A stretch of 50,623 nucleotides of DNA, taken from the NCBI GenBank assembly GCA_012514775.1, contig JAAYZQ010000527.1, positions 1 to 50,623 on the forward strand, in the 5' to 3' direction. Every line of letters starts with the position of its first letter. The stretch's first letter is position 1. The position numbers and the translations under genes were made by a program. The stretch comes from Anaerolineaceae bacterium. GTDB lineage: Bacteria > Chloroflexota > Anaerolineae > JAAYZQ01. The notes beneath the pieces were generated by a model. That model saw only the letters and a list, made by a program, of their open reading frames with translations. It was not told the origin of the DNA and did no database searches. Below, one piece after another: positions 17,875-26,731 of the stretch.

Positions 17875-17982
17875 AAGCCGGTGCGCGATGGATGGACAGT
17901 GTTTGGCAGACGGAGGGGGGGGCCGGACGTTGCGGCCGCACCTGCGCGCCAAACAGCAAGCTCAAACTCGAGGAGGAACCTG

Positions 17983-19356
17983 ATGGACAGACAAAGACGG
18001 TTTGGATACGCGATCATGGCCGGCCTGCTCATCGCCCTGTGCGGAGCAGGCGTTGCTTTTGCCCTCGCCGCCGAGCCCGATATAGCTCCGGCCGGCGCCG
18101 CGGGCGAGGCAATCATCATTGACCATACCTCGACCGATATCACGGCCGTTCCTCAGGTGTGGATCGAGAAGGCCAGGGACGAGTTGCACATCGCCTACGG
18201 GCACACCTCCCACGGCAGCCAGTTGGTCACCGGCATGGCCGCGTTGGTCGACTTTGCCAACGGTGGGAGCCTGGGCCCGGCACTGCCCGGGGATCTGTTC
18301 GCGTTTAACGACGGAGGAACGGACGGAGCCCTGGATCTGCGTGAGCCTTTCGGGGCGGATGCGGGCTACTATCCCGCCTGGGTCGACCAAACCCGAGCGT
18401 ACCTTGGGGCTCCCGATCCTGTGACCGGCCGCGGAACCAATAATTCCGAGATCAATGTGATAGTGTGGGCCTGGTGTGGCCAGGTGTCGGACTATACCGA
18501 GCAGAAAATGCTGGATGACTATCTATTGCCCATGACCGAGTTGGAAAAGGACTATCCCGGCATCGTTTTTGTCTACATGACCGGCCACGCAGACGGGACC
18601 GGCGAAGAGGGGAACCTGCATCTGCGCAACCAGCAGATCCGGGACTATTGCGCAGAGAACGGCAAGGTGCTGTACGATTTCTATGACATCGAGCTCTACG
18701 ATCCGGACAAGGCCTACTTTGGCGACAAGGCAGTCACCGACGAGTGCTATTACGACTCGGATGGCAATGGCAGCCGCGACAGGAACTGGGCCCTGGACTG
18801 GCAGGATGAGCATGTCGAGGACCAGGACTGGTACGCCTGCGACTGCGCGCACAGCCAGGACCTGAACTGCAACCAGAAGGCATATGCAGCCTGGTGGCTC
18901 TGGGCGCGGCTGGCGGGCTGGCTTGAGCAACTCCCTGAACAGCCGGATTTGACGCCGTCCTACAAGACGGCCTATCCCTTGCGTGGCTTCCCTGGTGACG
19001 AGATCACCTACACCATCGTCATTCGCAGCGCGACGGGTCCTCTGAGCGGCACCGTCTCCCTCTCCGACACGATACCCGATGGTCTCGTCTACGTGCCAGG
19101 CACGCTGACCAGCACCGCCGGCGAGGTATCAGACGCTGCTGCCCCCGCGCTGTCCTGGTCCGGCATCCTGAGTCCGACTTCTGTGGTCACCGTCACCTAT
19201 GGTGTCACCGTGGACACGGCAGAACCGGCGAGCATCACCAACGCAGCCGTCATCACCCTGTCTGGCTACCCGGCCGTCACTCGAACGGCCACCATCCTGG
19301 TCGATCCCAACCAGGTGTACCTGCCCCTGGTGCTGCGGGGGGCGCTGATCCCTTAA
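17983..19356 (+). CDS. secreted SGNH-hydrolase-like protein with DUF11-like domain and LPL tail
   Basis: A 457-aa exported protein: signal peptide (residues about 7-32), a catalytic-looking domain (about 43-315), a beta-sandwich resembling DUF11 (about 325-440) and the tail QVYLPLVLRGALIP. The domain has YGHTSHGSQL with Ser76 and DCAHS with D287 and H290, which could be the nucleophile and the Asp-His of an SGNH hydrolase. DSDGNGSRD looks like a calcium loop. Such enzymes often remove or transfer O-acyl groups on glycans, but this family is uncharacterised to my knowledge. The paralogue at 19398 shares the same domain. AGGAGGA lies 5 bases before the ATG and a good promoter is at 17847-17874. 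Confidence 0.72.
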   Translation: MDRQRRFGYAIMAGLLIALCGAGVAFALAAEPDIAPAGAAGEAIIIDHTSTDITAVPQVWIEKARDELHIAYGHTSHGSQLVTGMAALVDFANGGSLGPALPGDLFAFNDGGTDGALDLREPFGADAGYYPAWVDQTRAYLGAPDPVTGRGTNNSEINVIVWAWCGQVSDYTEQKMLDDYLLPMTELEKDYPGIVFVYMTGHADGTGEEGNLHLRNQQIRDYCAENGKVLYDFYDIELYDPDKAYFGDKAVTDECYYDSDGNGSRDRNWALDWQDEHVEDQDWYACDCAHSQDLNCNQKAYAAWWLWARLAGWLEQLPEQPDLTPSYKTAYPLRGFPGDEITYTIVIRSATGPLSGTVSLSDTIPDGLVYVPGTLTSTAGEVSDAAAPALSWSGILSPTSVVTVTYGVTVDTAEPASITNAAVITLSGYPAVTRTATILVDPNQVYLPLVLRGALIP

Positions 19357-19377
19357 CGCACCGGTTGTCGAGGTGCG
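19357..19377 (+). other. intergenic hairpin between the two SGNH-like genes
   Basis: CGCACC (19357-19362) pairs with GGTGCG (19372-19377) across a 9-base loop. No T-run follows, so it is more likely an mRNA stability or attenuation element than a terminator. Confidence 0.3.
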
Positions 19378-19397
19378 AGCGAGCGGAGGTTTGATCC

Positions 19398-20606
19398 ATG
19401 CCGAGACTTTCGAGACAGCAGTTGTGGACTATCCTGGCAGCCGTAGCCGGTGGCATCGGGCTGATCGCCATTCTGGCCCTTGCCCTGCCTCGGACCGCTG
19501 TTCAGGAATCCGATCTCGAAGGAACGGTAGAGGCGGCATCCGCGGCGGAGACGGTGGAGCAGGCTCCGGCGCCAGCGAGCCCGAGTCCCGTGGCAACGGA
19601 TGGGGTGCTGCTGGCGTCGGCGCCCACCTCCACGGCGACGGCCACTGCCACTGCCACGGCAACCAGCACGCCGCGGCCGACCGCCACGGCAACCAGCACT
19701 CCGGCGCCGACCTCCACACCGACGCCTACGTCGTCGCCCACCTCGACGCCTACGGAGGCACCCACAAATACGCCACCACCGGCGCCCACTGCCACCCCGA
19801 CACCCAGCCCGACGGCCGCACCACTACCGACGGTTACCCCGGCCGCGGCCGCCGGAGGTGCGATCATCGTCGACCACACGTGCACGGACATCGGCCGGAT
19901 CCCGGATCAGTGGCTGGCGGAGGCAAAAGAGCTGGCAATCCTGTACGGCCACACGTCCCACGGCCTGCAGCTCATGGAGGGCGCTGCTGCCCTTGAGGAG
20001 CGAGATGCCCGCTACGGATTTGGGCACTTTTACGCCGGCCCCGAGCTGCCGAGGCGACTGCCCTCCATGTGCGCCGGCGTGCTATGCATCTACAGCGCTG
20101 ATCCGACGGATGTGACATTCTGGAGTACAGAAGAGGGTAGAAACCGGGTGAGGGCGGCGGCGAGCACGGGTTTGTTCGACTTCGGGATGTGGTCATGGTG
20201 CGGGGAGCAATCGACGAACGAAACGGCCACCGTGCAGCAGTACCTGGACACGATGCGTGTCTTCGAGGGCGAGTATCCGGGAATGCGCTTTGTCCTCATG
20301 ACCGGGCACACCGATGGCGGCAGCGCCAGGCTACAGCAGAACAACGACCTGGTGCGCCAGTTCGCCAGAACCAATGGCATGGTACTCTATGACTTTGCCG
20401 ACATCGAGAGCCACGATCCGGATGGCAATTACCATCCCAATACAGACGACGATTGTTCGTGGTGCGCCCAGTGGTGTAGCACCCACCCTGAGGATTGCAG
20501 CTACCTTCCCGATTCTTGCCAGCATTCCCATCCATTCAACTGTCTGCGCAAGGCCAATGCCTTCTGGTGGATGATGGCCCGGCTCGCGGGCTGGGATGGC
20601 CGTTAG
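19398..20606 (+). CDS. membrane-anchored SGNH-hydrolase-like protein on a Thr/Pro stalk
   Basis: A 402-aa paralogue of the preceding protein with a different layout. A hydrophobic N-terminal anchor (residues about 10-32) is followed by a Thr/Pro/Ala-rich stalk (about 70-150) and then the domain. IIVDHTCTDI, YGHTSHGLQL (Ser187) and DSCQHSHPFNC (D372, H376/H378) correspond to motifs of the neighbour, and both end in a W-rich ARLAGW segment. Several Cys residues near the C-terminus could form disulfides. The likely role is an extracellular esterase or acyltransferase working on the polysaccharide; this is inference from fold-like motifs only. GGAGG lies 8 bases before the ATG. A short hairpin (19357-19377) separates the two genes. 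Confidence 0.7.
   Translation: MPRLSRQQLWTILAAVAGGIGLIAILALALPRTAVQESDLEGTVEAASAAETVEQAPAPASPSPVATDGVLLASAPTSTATATATATATSTPRPTATATSTPAPTSTPTPTSSPTSTPTEAPTNTPPPAPTATPTPSPTAAPLPTVTPAAAAGGAIIVDHTCTDIGRIPDQWLAEAKELAILYGHTSHGLQLMEGAAALEERDARYGFGHFYAGPELPRRLPSMCAGVLCIYSADPTDVTFWSTEEGRNRVRAAASTGLFDFGMWSWCGEQSTNETATVQQYLDTMRVFEGEYPGMRFVLMTGHTDGGSARLQQNNDLVRQFARTNGMVLYDFADIESHDPDGNYHPNTDDDCSWCAQWCSTHPEDCSYLPDSCQHSHPFNCLRKANAFWWMMARLAGWDGR
19624..19845 (+). repeat. low-complexity repeat coding for the Thr/Pro stalk
   Basis: Degenerate ACC/GCC/ACG/CCG-rich units encode alternating Thr, Pro, Ala and Ser (TATATAT, TPTPT patterns). Units are multiples of three, so slippage would change stalk length without breaking the frame. 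Confidence 0.7.
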
Positions 20607-20641
20607 AAACGGGGTCGTGGACGTCCCACCCCCGAGCGTAG

Positions 20642-20667
20642 CATAGCATCTCGTTCCATAGCATCTC
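20642..20667 (+). repeat. 11-bp direct repeat upstream of the acyltransferase gene
   Basis: CATAGCATCTC occurs at 20642-20652 and 20657-20667, separated by 4 bases. It lies 150 bp before the start at 20817, within an otherwise featureless 210-bp gap, and could be an operator. Confidence 0.35.
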
Positions 20668-20816
20668 TAAATGACGTGCGGCTCCGGCCGCTCACATCTG
20701 TGGCAAGTTTGGCTCGATGTCGTGCCCTGCCGCCGCCTGCGAAAAGCATTTTTCCGCCAGCGTGGCTGTAGCCGGCTCGATACTATCACACCAACATCGG
20801 AGCAAAGGTCCTCGAA

Positions 20817-21935
20817 ATGTTCAGGCGCGTGTTCCTGCTAAATGGATTGGCGATCGTGGCTGTCGTGTTCAATCATGCGACAATCTGGGGCATGACGGCC
20901 ATGTTCTGGTGGGCCGACCGGTACCGGCCGGTGACGGTGCCCAACTTTGACCTGGATGCCACGCTGCCCTATTATGCGTTGCTGTTACTCAGAAAGCTGG
21001 CCGTCTTTGGCGTTCCGGCCTTTCTCTTTTTCTCCGGCTTTTTCCTGAACTATGCGGCATCGGGGAAAAGCTCCGGCCTGAGCTGGAAGACGGTACGGGT
21101 CAGGGTCCAGGCCCTTCTGATCCCGTACGCAATCTGGTTTACCGTGTGGCTGGTCAGAGAGTTCCTGGCGGCTCAGACCTACACACCCGGCCAGGTTGCG
21201 ACCCGCCTGTTCCTTGGTTGGCCTGTTGGGGCTTACTGGTATATCCCCATCATCACCGCTTTCTACTTGCTCTCGCCGTTCCTGGTGCGCCTGGCTCGGG
21301 CGAGGCCATACCAGTTGCTCCTTGGGGCGGCTGTGCTGCACCTGATAGAGATGGGATTCTCCTACTCTAAACTGGGTTGGGAGCTCCTGAACGGCGGCGC
21401 GACGGGCGTTGTTCCCGCGCTCTATGCGGGCTTTCCGCTGCACGCGCACCTGATCCTGTACTTTGTCTTCGGACTCGTCGTCGGCGTTTGTCGCCAGGAC
21501 TTTGAGCGGCTGCTAAAGGGACGCGCCTGGTACTTGCTCCTGGCCGTGCTGGTGCTGGGAGCGCTGGCGGTGATCGAGTCGGAGGTGGTCTACAGGTCCA
21601 CTTCCCTCGACTGGCGCAGCACCACCAGCACCCTGCCCACCAGCCTCTATGCCCTGGCAGTAATTCTGTTCTTTCTGGCTGTGCAGGATCTCCCAAAGGG
21701 TATGGCCAAGGTCGGTCACAACCTTGCCTCCCGGATGTTTGGCATCTATCTCGTACACAGCATCATCCTGGAGGTTGCGGCCCGGGCGACGCAAAAGTAC
21801 GTGCCCGGCCTTCTGGCCCACGTCGTGCTGTTCCAGCTCGTCATCGTCTCTGTCGCGGTGGTAGGCTCAATCCTGGTCATGGAAGCAGTGGCCCGATCGC
21901 CGCTGCGCAGATATTCCAAGTACCTGTTCGGCTGA
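20817..21935 (+). CDS. acyltransferase family 3 membrane protein (OafA/WecH-like)
   Basis: A 372-aa integral membrane protein with about ten hydrophobic segments. The first reads FLLNGLAIVAVVFNHATIWG, which fits the acyltransferase-3 signature where a conserved His follows the first helix. FFLNYA and the later ASRMFGIYLVHSIIL segment are also typical. These enzymes acylate sugars (often O-acetylation) at the membrane. It opens the ABC-transporter cluster: the permease starts 9 bases after its stop. AAAGG lies about 8 bases before the ATG. This is a third potential acylation enzyme in the window besides those at 2682 and 38898, suggesting a heavily decorated polymer. Confidence 0.85.
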   Translation: MFRRVFLLNGLAIVAVVFNHATIWGMTAMFWWADRYRPVTVPNFDLDATLPYYALLLLRKLAVFGVPAFLFFSGFFLNYAASGKSSGLSWKTVRVRVQALLIPYAIWFTVWLVREFLAAQTYTPGQVATRLFLGWPVGAYWYIPIITAFYLLSPFLVRLARARPYQLLLGAAVLHLIEMGFSYSKLGWELLNGGATGVVPALYAGFPLHAHLILYFVFGLVVGVCRQDFERLLKGRAWYLLLAVLVLGALAVIESEVVYRSTSLDWRSTTSTLPTSLYALAVILFFLAVQDLPKGMAKVGHNLASRMFGIYLVHSIILEVAARATQKYVPGLLAHVVLFQLVIVSVAVVGSILVMEAVARSPLRRYSKYLFG

Positions 21936-21944
21936 GAGGAAAGG

Positions 21945-22802
21945 ATGTCCGTATTGAAAGCCCAAGGGCGCGTGCCCGCCGTCGTCATCGAGCCCACCCA
22001 TGGTTGGGCCTCGCTCCAGCTCCGGGCGTTGTGGGAGTATCGCGAGCTGCTCTACTTCCTGGCGTGGCGCGACATCAAGGTGCGCTACAAGCAGACCGTG
22101 CTGGGGGTCCTGTGGATCGTCATCCAGCCGGTGGTAACCATGATCGTGTTCAGCTTGCTGTTCGGCAAGCTCTTGAATGTCTCGTCGGGCGACGTGCCGT
22201 ATCCCGTGTTCACCTTTGCAGCCCTGTTGCCCTGGAACTATTTTGCGTCGTCGCTGAACAAATCGTCGACCAGCCTGGTCGGCAGTGCCCAGCTCATCAA
22301 CAAGGTCTACTTCCCGCGGCTGCTCATCCCGTTAGCCAGCATCCTGTCGGGCCTCCTGGACTTTGCCATCGCCTTTGTGGTGCTCATCGGACTCATGGTG
22401 TTCTATGGCCTGGTCCCCACGCCCGAGATCGTGCTCTTGCCGGCCTTTCTTCTGCTGGCCATCGTCACTGCCCTTGGCTTTAGCCTCTGGCTTTCGGCCC
22501 TCAACGTTCGCTATCGCGATGTCAACTATCTCATCCCCTTCCTGGTCCAGATCTGGATGTACCTGACGCCGGTGGTCTATGGCAGCACGCTCTTGCCGGA
22601 GCAGTACCGCTTCCTGCTGGCCCTCAACCCCATGACCGCCGTCGTGGAGGGGTTTCGCCGGGCGCTCCTCGGTCCGGGCGTGGAAAGCGTGCAGCTACCG
22701 GGCGTTCTATACGTGGCCTCCGTTGCCATTGCCATCGTTGTGCTGCTCAGCGGCGCCTACTTTTTCCGGCGCACAGAGCGAACCTTTGCGGACATAATCT
22801 AA
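21945..22802 (+). CDS. wzm: ABC-2 type polysaccharide export permease
   Basis: A 285-aa permease with six hydrophobic segments. The N-terminal LLYFLAWRDIKVRYKQTVLG and the following WIVIQPVVTMIVFSLLFG are the hallmark of the TagG/Wzm/KpsM family. It forms the membrane channel that exports undecaprenyl-linked polysaccharide in the ABC-dependent pathway. The ATPase partner starts 2 bases after its stop. AGAGGA lies 4 bases before the ATG. No matching outer-membrane partner is in the window. Confidence 0.92.
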   Translation: MSVLKAQGRVPAVVIEPTHGWASLQLRALWEYRELLYFLAWRDIKVRYKQTVLGVLWIVIQPVVTMIVFSLLFGKLLNVSSGDVPYPVFTFAALLPWNYFASSLNKSSTSLVGSAQLINKVYFPRLLIPLASILSGLLDFAIAFVVLIGLMVFYGLVPTPEIVLLPAFLLLAIVTALGFSLWLSALNVRYRDVNYLIPFLVQIWMYLTPVVYGSTLLPEQYRFLLALNPMTAVVEGFRRALLGPGVESVQLPGVLYVASVAIAIVVLLSGAYFFRRTERTFADII

Positions 22803-22804
22803 AC

Positions 22805-24103
22805 ATGAGTGTTACTGCCATCTCTATCGAGGACGTAAGCAAGCTATATCACATCGGCAGCCTCCAGCACCAGCACAACACCATGCGCGATGCACTGGTG
22901 GACGGCGTTCAGTCTCTGCTGCAGCGGCTGCGTCGAAACGGCGCTCTTTCTTCCTCGGAAGACACTATCTGGGCTCTGAAGGACGTGTCCTTTGAGGTTG
23001 GCTGCGGCGAGGTGGTGGGCATCATCGGCCGCAACGGCGCCGGCAAGAGCACCCTGCTCAAGATCCTGTCTCGCGTCACCGAGCCGACGGAGGGGCGGGC
23101 GGTGATCCACGGCCGCGTGGGCTCGCTGCTGGAGGTGGGCACCGGCTTTCATCCCGAGCTGAGCGGCCGCGAGAACATCTATCTCAACGGTGCTATCCTG
23201 GGCATGAAACGGGCCGAGATCGTCCGCAAGTTCGACGAGATCGTCGCCTTTGCCGAGATCGACAAGTTCATCGACACCCCGGTAAAGCGCTACTCCAGCG
23301 GGATGTACGTGCGCCTGGCCTTTGCTGTGGCCGCCCACCTGGAGCCCGAGATCTTGCTCGTCGACGAAGTGCTTGCCGTGGGCGATGCGACCTTCCAGAA
23401 AAAGTGCCTCGGCAAGATGGACGACGTCGCCACGGCAGGCCGGACAGTCCTGTTCGTCAGCCACAACATGAGCGCCGTCCAGCGGCTGTGTGCCCGTTCG
23501 GTCATGCTCGACGGGGGCCGGGTGGTCGCCGAGGGCCCCACGCCCGACGTCGTGGCCGAATACCTGGCCGTGAGCACCTACACCGCCTCGCCTGAAGGCT
23601 GGGTTGACCTGTCGTCGGTGTCGCGGACGGGGACGGGACAGGCTCGGTTCGCAGAGCTGTGGTACAGCAGCCAGAACGAGATGCTTGGCTGCAAGCCTTA
23701 CTCGGGCGGTCCCCTCGAGTTTGCCCTGAGCATCGTTTCAGATGCGGCGCGGTCGGTGGGGAGCCTGGCGGTGACCGTCTATGACCAGCACGGCACCAAG
23801 CTGGTCAACGCCGATACGGTGGCCCTTGGCCGGACTGTGGCCCTGGAGCAGGGCAGCACGCTGGCTCGCCTGCGCATCGACGAGCTCCATCTCAACCCCG
23901 GCGTCTATGTCGTGGGGCTATGGCTGGCGAATCCGGCGGGCGAGGTATTCGACCACGTCAAGTCGGCCATCAAGATCGAGGTGGTCGAGATCGAGCCCAA
24001 GGGCGACAGGCTCGGGGTGCGGGCCAGGGCGGATGGGGTCGTCGTCTGCAACTTTGACTTTGAGACGTGCGCGGCCGGCGCGAGACCAGGGAGCGGAGTT
24101 TAG
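22805..24103 (+). CDS. wzt: polysaccharide ABC exporter ATPase with C-terminal glycan-binding domain
   Basis: A 432-aa ATPase. The N-terminal 250 residues are a nucleotide-binding domain with Walker A GRNGAGKS (75-82), signature YSSGMYVRL, Walker B ILLVDEVLAVGD and switch His in FVSHNMS. The extra 170 C-terminal residues match the position and beta-rich character of the Wzt_C domain, which in O-antigen exporters recognises the non-reducing end of the finished chain. Export by the permease encoded just upstream may therefore depend on a terminal modification, and several modifying enzymes in this locus could provide it. There is no separate ribosome binding site, so it is probably translationally coupled. 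Confidence 0.92.
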   Translation: MSVTAISIEDVSKLYHIGSLQHQHNTMRDALVDGVQSLLQRLRRNGALSSSEDTIWALKDVSFEVGCGEVVGIIGRNGAGKSTLLKILSRVTEPTEGRAVIHGRVGSLLEVGTGFHPELSGRENIYLNGAILGMKRAEIVRKFDEIVAFAEIDKFIDTPVKRYSSGMYVRLAFAVAAHLEPEILLVDEVLAVGDATFQKKCLGKMDDVATAGRTVLFVSHNMSAVQRLCARSVMLDGGRVVAEGPTPDVVAEYLAVSTYTASPEGWVDLSSVSRTGTGQARFAELWYSSQNEMLGCKPYSGGPLEFALSIVSDAARSVGSLAVTVYDQHGTKLVNADTVALGRTVALEQGSTLARLRIDELHLNPGVYVVGLWLANPAGEVFDHVKSAIKIEVVEIEPKGDRLGVRARADGVVVCNFDFETCAAGARPGSGV

Positions 24104-24104
24104 C

Positions 24105-25541
24105 ATGAAGGCTCGCTGGCCCTTGGCACCCTGCCTGATCCCGTTGGCGGCTCTGTTCCTGGCCTTCTCCCCGGCGGCTGCCCAGGGAACCGTGTCGGAG
24201 TGGAGCCGGCCCATCGACATCACCCAACCGTCGAGCTCGACGCTCAGTTCCTTTGGCATCGTCCTGTGCGATCGGTACCAGAACGTGCACCTGTTCTGGG
24301 CGGACCTTTCGGAGGAAGACGCGGCCATCTACTACCGCAACGACGTGCGCGACGTCTGGTCCACCCCCCTCGACGTGCTGGTCATGCCTGGCTCGGTTGT
24401 GGCGGAGCTGGCCGGCGACATTGCCGACGATTCGGACGTGGTGCACGTGGTCTGGATGAACCAGTACTATGACGCCGACCTGTACTATGCCTACGCGCCC
24501 CTCTACGTGGCGGACCAACCGCGGGCCTGGTCCAAGCCGCAGTTGATGTCGAACAACGTCTCCAACGCCGCCATCAAGGTCAGCCCCACAGGGGTCATCA
24601 ACCTGCTCTATGGGGTCTCGGACGACAACGGCCGGTCTGTCACGGTGTATTACGTCCAATCGAGCGATGGCGGGCTGAGCTGGTCCGATCCGCTGGCGAT
24701 CTATAACGAGTCCTTTGTGCTGCCCACCACGGCGTGGGTCAAGGCCGACGTCGATTCGGCCGGCGGCATTCACGTCGGCGTGGCGATTCGTTCCCAGGAA
24801 TACGGCGTCTACTCCGAGGTGGGGTACCTTTATTCGGGCGACACCGGCCTGACCTGGAGCCCGTACAAAAAGATCGACGACACGGGGACAACCTTTCAGG
24901 GAGTGAACGTCATTGCCCCCTACGCCTTTGGCCCATCCGAAATCCACCTCACCTGGCACGATCCAAGGCGGCTGCACCTCTGGTCGACCGACGCCGGCAA
25001 GACCTGGAATGGGCCCACCGAGATCGTGTCCCTTGGCGCTGCCTTTGGCGGTCCCAACGAGATCGTCCAGGACAGCGCCGGCGGACTGCACGCCCTCACC
25101 GCAGTCGCCGAGGGCGTGTTCTCCTCCGAGTGGACCGGCACGCAATGGGACGCGCCCCAGCGGGTCGACGACCGCCGCATCGATCCACACCGCCAGGACA
25201 TGGAGGTGTGCCAGGGCAACCGCCTGCACGTGGTCTACTATGACCGCATCGGCGATAACCGGGTGTGGTACTCGACGCGGGAGGTGGATGCGCCCCACAT
25301 CGCCCGCCAGGACGTGCCCGATCCCACGCCAGAACCGACGGCTGCCGTTCCCGCCGCTGTGGCCTGGGCGGAGCCCACCGCGGATGCCGGCGGGCCGGTG
25401 GCGATGCCCGCCGGCGCCTGGGCCGGCCCTCCCCCCGAGCCTTCGGGGTCTCCATGGTTGTCTACCCTGCTGGCGGCGGGTCTCGCCCTGGCCCTGGTCG
25501 GCACCGTGATCCTTATCAAGCTGTGGCCCAAATGGAGATAA
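24105..25541 (+). CDS. exported, membrane-anchored Asp-box beta-propeller protein
   Basis: A 478-aa protein with a signal peptide (residues 1-24, cleavage near PAAAQ) and a single beta-propeller (about 30-400). Asp-box motifs are SSDGGLSW, SGDTGLTW and STDAGKTW. A Pro/Ala-rich stalk (about 405-445) and a C-terminal helix ending in IKLWPKWR anchor it. It looks like a one-propeller relative of the 1285-aa protein at 12303, with the same anchoring plan. I see no sialidase catalytic set. Its gene lies 1 base after wzt and 4 bases before a glycosyltransferase gene, so it belongs to the export operon. It may bind or process the exported glycan at the cell surface. GGAG lies 6 bases before the ATG. 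Confidence 0.78.
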   Translation: MKARWPLAPCLIPLAALFLAFSPAAAQGTVSEWSRPIDITQPSSSTLSSFGIVLCDRYQNVHLFWADLSEEDAAIYYRNDVRDVWSTPLDVLVMPGSVVAELAGDIADDSDVVHVVWMNQYYDADLYYAYAPLYVADQPRAWSKPQLMSNNVSNAAIKVSPTGVINLLYGVSDDNGRSVTVYYVQSSDGGLSWSDPLAIYNESFVLPTTAWVKADVDSAGGIHVGVAIRSQEYGVYSEVGYLYSGDTGLTWSPYKKIDDTGTTFQGVNVIAPYAFGPSEIHLTWHDPRRLHLWSTDAGKTWNGPTEIVSLGAAFGGPNEIVQDSAGGLHALTAVAEGVFSSEWTGTQWDAPQRVDDRRIDPHRQDMEVCQGNRLHVVYYDRIGDNRVWYSTREVDAPHIARQDVPDPTPEPTAAVPAAVAWAEPTADAGGPVAMPAGAWAGPPPEPSGSPWLSTLLAAGLALALVGTVILIKLWPKWR

Positions 25542-25545
25542 GAGT

Positions 25546-26673
25546 ATGAGCGAGGTCCGCTGGCCGAGAGTCACTGTCGTTGTCCCTGTATACAATGGAC
25601 AGCGGTTTGTGAAGGCGGCCATCGACAGTGTCCTGGCGCAGACCCTTGGCGACTGGGAGCTGATCGTCGTAGACGACGGTTCGACGGATGCGACCCCCCA
25701 GATCCTGGCCGAGTACCGGGACCCACGGATCGTCACCATCAGCAAGGAAAACGGCGGCGAGTCCAGTGCGCGAAACGCGGGCCTGGACCGCGCGATGGGC
25801 GAGTACGTCGCCTTCCTGGACGCGGACGACCTGTACCTGCCCAATGCCCTGGCCGACCTCTCGCGCTTCCTGGAGGAACACCCGGAGTACGACGTCGTCT
25901 ACTCCAACGGCCGCGTCTGCGACGAGGATGGCCGGGACTTGACCCTCTTGTCGGACGTCAGGCTCGGCCTGTACACCGGCGACGTGCTCGAACGCCTGCT
26001 GACGACCAACCTCATCATCACGCAGGGTTGCACCTGCACGCGCCGGTCCGTCGTCGAGGAGAACAACATCCGCTTCGACGAGAACATGGTCATCGGCCCC
26101 GACGGAGATTTCTGGATCCAGGTGGCCCGCTTTGCCCGCTTCGGTTACCTGGATGCCCTCACCTGCTTGTATCGGGTACACCAGACCAGCATCCAGCGAA
26201 CCTCGGGGCAAACAAGACGGAACCGCGACCTGGTGTATGCCCGGATGAAGAGGATGAGCTCGGACTGGTTCCAGCAGGTGTCGGTGCCCACCCGGCGGCA
26301 GTTCTTTTACCGGCTCCTGGTTGAGCTGCTGGCGGATCAGCCCGCTCAGCAAAAGGCCATCCTGGAGGGCCAGCAGCTCAGGGACCTGCCACCACGCCTT
26401 CAGGCGGAGCTGTGGCGGCACGTGGGCGTCGACCACCTGCTGAGGCGTTCCGACCAGGCCTTTGCCATGGATTGCCTGCGGGAGGCAGCGCGACTCTGCC
26501 CGGCCGACCGCCGGAACCGGGATCTGCTCTGGATCTCGCGCCTGGGCGACACGACCCTCTACAACACATTGCGTCTCTGGCGCGCCCTTCACAGGCTCGG
26601 GGAGCGCTTGCGTTCGTCGGGCCGACCCAGGCCGGCGCCGATGCCGGGCGCGCTGGGGCCGGGGGCGGATTGA
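25546..26673 (+). CDS. family 2 glycosyltransferase
   Basis: A 375-aa protein. The first 230 residues are a GT-A fold of family 2 with VTVVVPVYNGQ, LIVVDDGSTDATP, SSARNAGLDRA and the metal-binding FLDADDLYLP. VIGPDGDFWIQVARF provides the likely base region. The last 130 residues are a helical extension. It should add a sugar from a nucleotide donor to the growing lipid-linked oligosaccharide at the inner face of the membrane. GGAG lies upstream of the ATG, 4 bases after the preceding stop. A promoter for the next gene overlaps its stop codon. Confidence 0.9.
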   Translation: MSEVRWPRVTVVVPVYNGQRFVKAAIDSVLAQTLGDWELIVVDDGSTDATPQILAEYRDPRIVTISKENGGESSARNAGLDRAMGEYVAFLDADDLYLPNALADLSRFLEEHPEYDVVYSNGRVCDEDGRDLTLLSDVRLGLYTGDVLERLLTTNLIITQGCTCTRRSVVEENNIRFDENMVIGPDGDFWIQVARFARFGYLDALTCLYRVHQTSIQRTSGQTRRNRDLVYARMKRMSSDWFQQVSVPTRRQFFYRLLVELLADQPAQQKAILEGQQLRDLPPRLQAELWRHVGVDHLLRRSDQAFAMDCLREAARLCPADRRNRDLLWISRLGDTTLYNTLRLWRALHRLGERLRSSGRPRPAPMPGALGPGAD

Positions 26674-26698
26674 GCCGGCGGCGGGTAATGGTTACAAT
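26670..26698 (+). promoter_or_regulatory. promoter opening the second glycosyltransferase operon
   Basis: TTGAGC (26670-26675), 17-bp spacer, TACAAT (26693-26698). It overlaps the stop codon of the upstream GT2 gene. Transcription would start near 26705, giving a leader of about 27 bases before the GTG at 26732. Confidence 0.6.
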
Positions 26699-26731
26699 CT
26701 GTCAGGGGCGAGAGCTTCAGGGGAGTAGATA

